Part shown: positions 63,866 to 64,000 of the stretch, piece by piece
Numbering within the stretch: the stretch's first letter is position 1
Layout: each line of letters opens with the position of its first letter
Source of the DNA: a virus
Strand: one strand, 5' to 3'
DNA: 64,000 nucleotides
IMG/VR virus record: IMGVR_UViG_3300026484_000002
Coordinates: 27,282 to 91,281 of that record
Notes under the pieces: generated by a model
Database searches by the model: none
What the model saw: only the letters and a program-made list of their open reading frames with translations
What the model was told of the DNA's origin: nothing
Program-made: the position numbers and the translations under genes

Positions 63866-64000
63866 TTTGTTTATCCTTTTTTAATAAGTTGTGAATAATA
63901 AATTCACCTGTATCTTTATTATATTCAGCACATTGTTCTTTAATAAGTAATGTATTCATATTCTTTTTATCATATGTCATTGCTATAACTGAATATACAC
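63855..64000 (-). CDS. C-terminal end of an unknown protein, partial
   Basis: 47 codons open to the window edge (VYSVIAMTYDKKNMNTLLIKE ... KKDKQNEN), stop inside the start region of the ThyX-like gene. Too little to identify. Confidence 0.5.
   Translation of the reverse strand, partial: VYSVIAMTYDKKNMNTLLIKEQCAEYNKDTGEFIIHNLLKKDKQNEN

Overview
The window is about 64 kb of one contiguous, AT-rich tailed-phage genome with podovirus-type, N4-like architecture. Four things support this: a portal / scaffold / N4-gp56-type major capsid protein block, a run of very large virion proteins with no tail tube or tape-measure genes, a polymerase reading frame (22501-25998) carrying the T7/N4 RNA polymerase motifs A, B and C at N4-virion-RNA-polymerase-like spacing, and an opposite-strand replication and nucleotide-metabolism block. 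Low GC, TATAAT boxes preceded by T/A-rich tracts instead of a clear -35, and a DUF4376-like protein hint at a Campylobacterota host; this is an inference and other AT-rich Gram-negative hosts are possible. No terminase or DNA polymerase is visible, so both genome ends lie outside the window.

Layout. (1) 1-30090, plus strand, late virion genes: the tail of an M15-peptidase-like gene, portal, small head proteins, scaffold, capsid, terminator, adaptor/tail proteins, a long fibre, internal core proteins, then three abutting giant ORFs (1541, 1165 and 1363 aa) that together match the size of one N4-type giant virion RNA polymerase, with the catalytic domain in the middle ORF and a zinc-metalloprotease motif in the third. 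(2) 30102-30176, minus strand, a tRNA with anticodon CAT at the convergent junction. (3) 30228-44318, minus strand: MazG-like pyrophosphohydrolase, small membrane proteins, ribonucleotide reductase (nrdA, nrdB), a histone-H1-like protein, SF1 helicase, RusA-like nuclease, an SSB-like gene split by a group I intron with an HNH endonuclease, a RecA/Sak4-like ATPase, a primase-helicase carrying a mini-intein, and RepL-like and ParB-like proteins behind a near-consensus sigma70 promoter. (4) 44400-44968: a non-coding region full of hairpins. (5) 44969-46264: RNA ligase and small proteins. (6) 46281-52515: a visibly GC-richer island with an LRAT/NlpC-like protein, ThyX, a lytic transglycosylase and many unknown proteins. 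(7) 52676-56918: SF2 helicase, HTH protein with an operator-like palindrome, Cas4/RecB-like nuclease. (8) 56937-61921: the most unusual cassette, a tightly coupled E1-like (ThiF) enzyme, E2-like protein, JAB/JAMM-type protease and metallo-beta-lactamase-fold protein. (9) 62067-64000: a DUF6378-like protein, small zinc-ribbon proteins and a second, motif-degenerate ThyX.

How the parts fit: the virion polymerase would be injected with the DNA and start early transcription. The minus-strand genes supply dNTPs (RNR, ThyX, MazG-like), recombination and replication functions, and possibly a ubiquitin-like modification system acting on host or phage proteins. The plus-strand genes build the particle. 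Three neighbouring DNA-metabolism genes are interrupted, by an intron, an intein and a frameshift, and two of the three interruptions fall exactly in a Walker A motif. A palindromic 8-mer (TGGATCCA) is strikingly over-represented across the window except in the GC-richer island and its neighbourhood.
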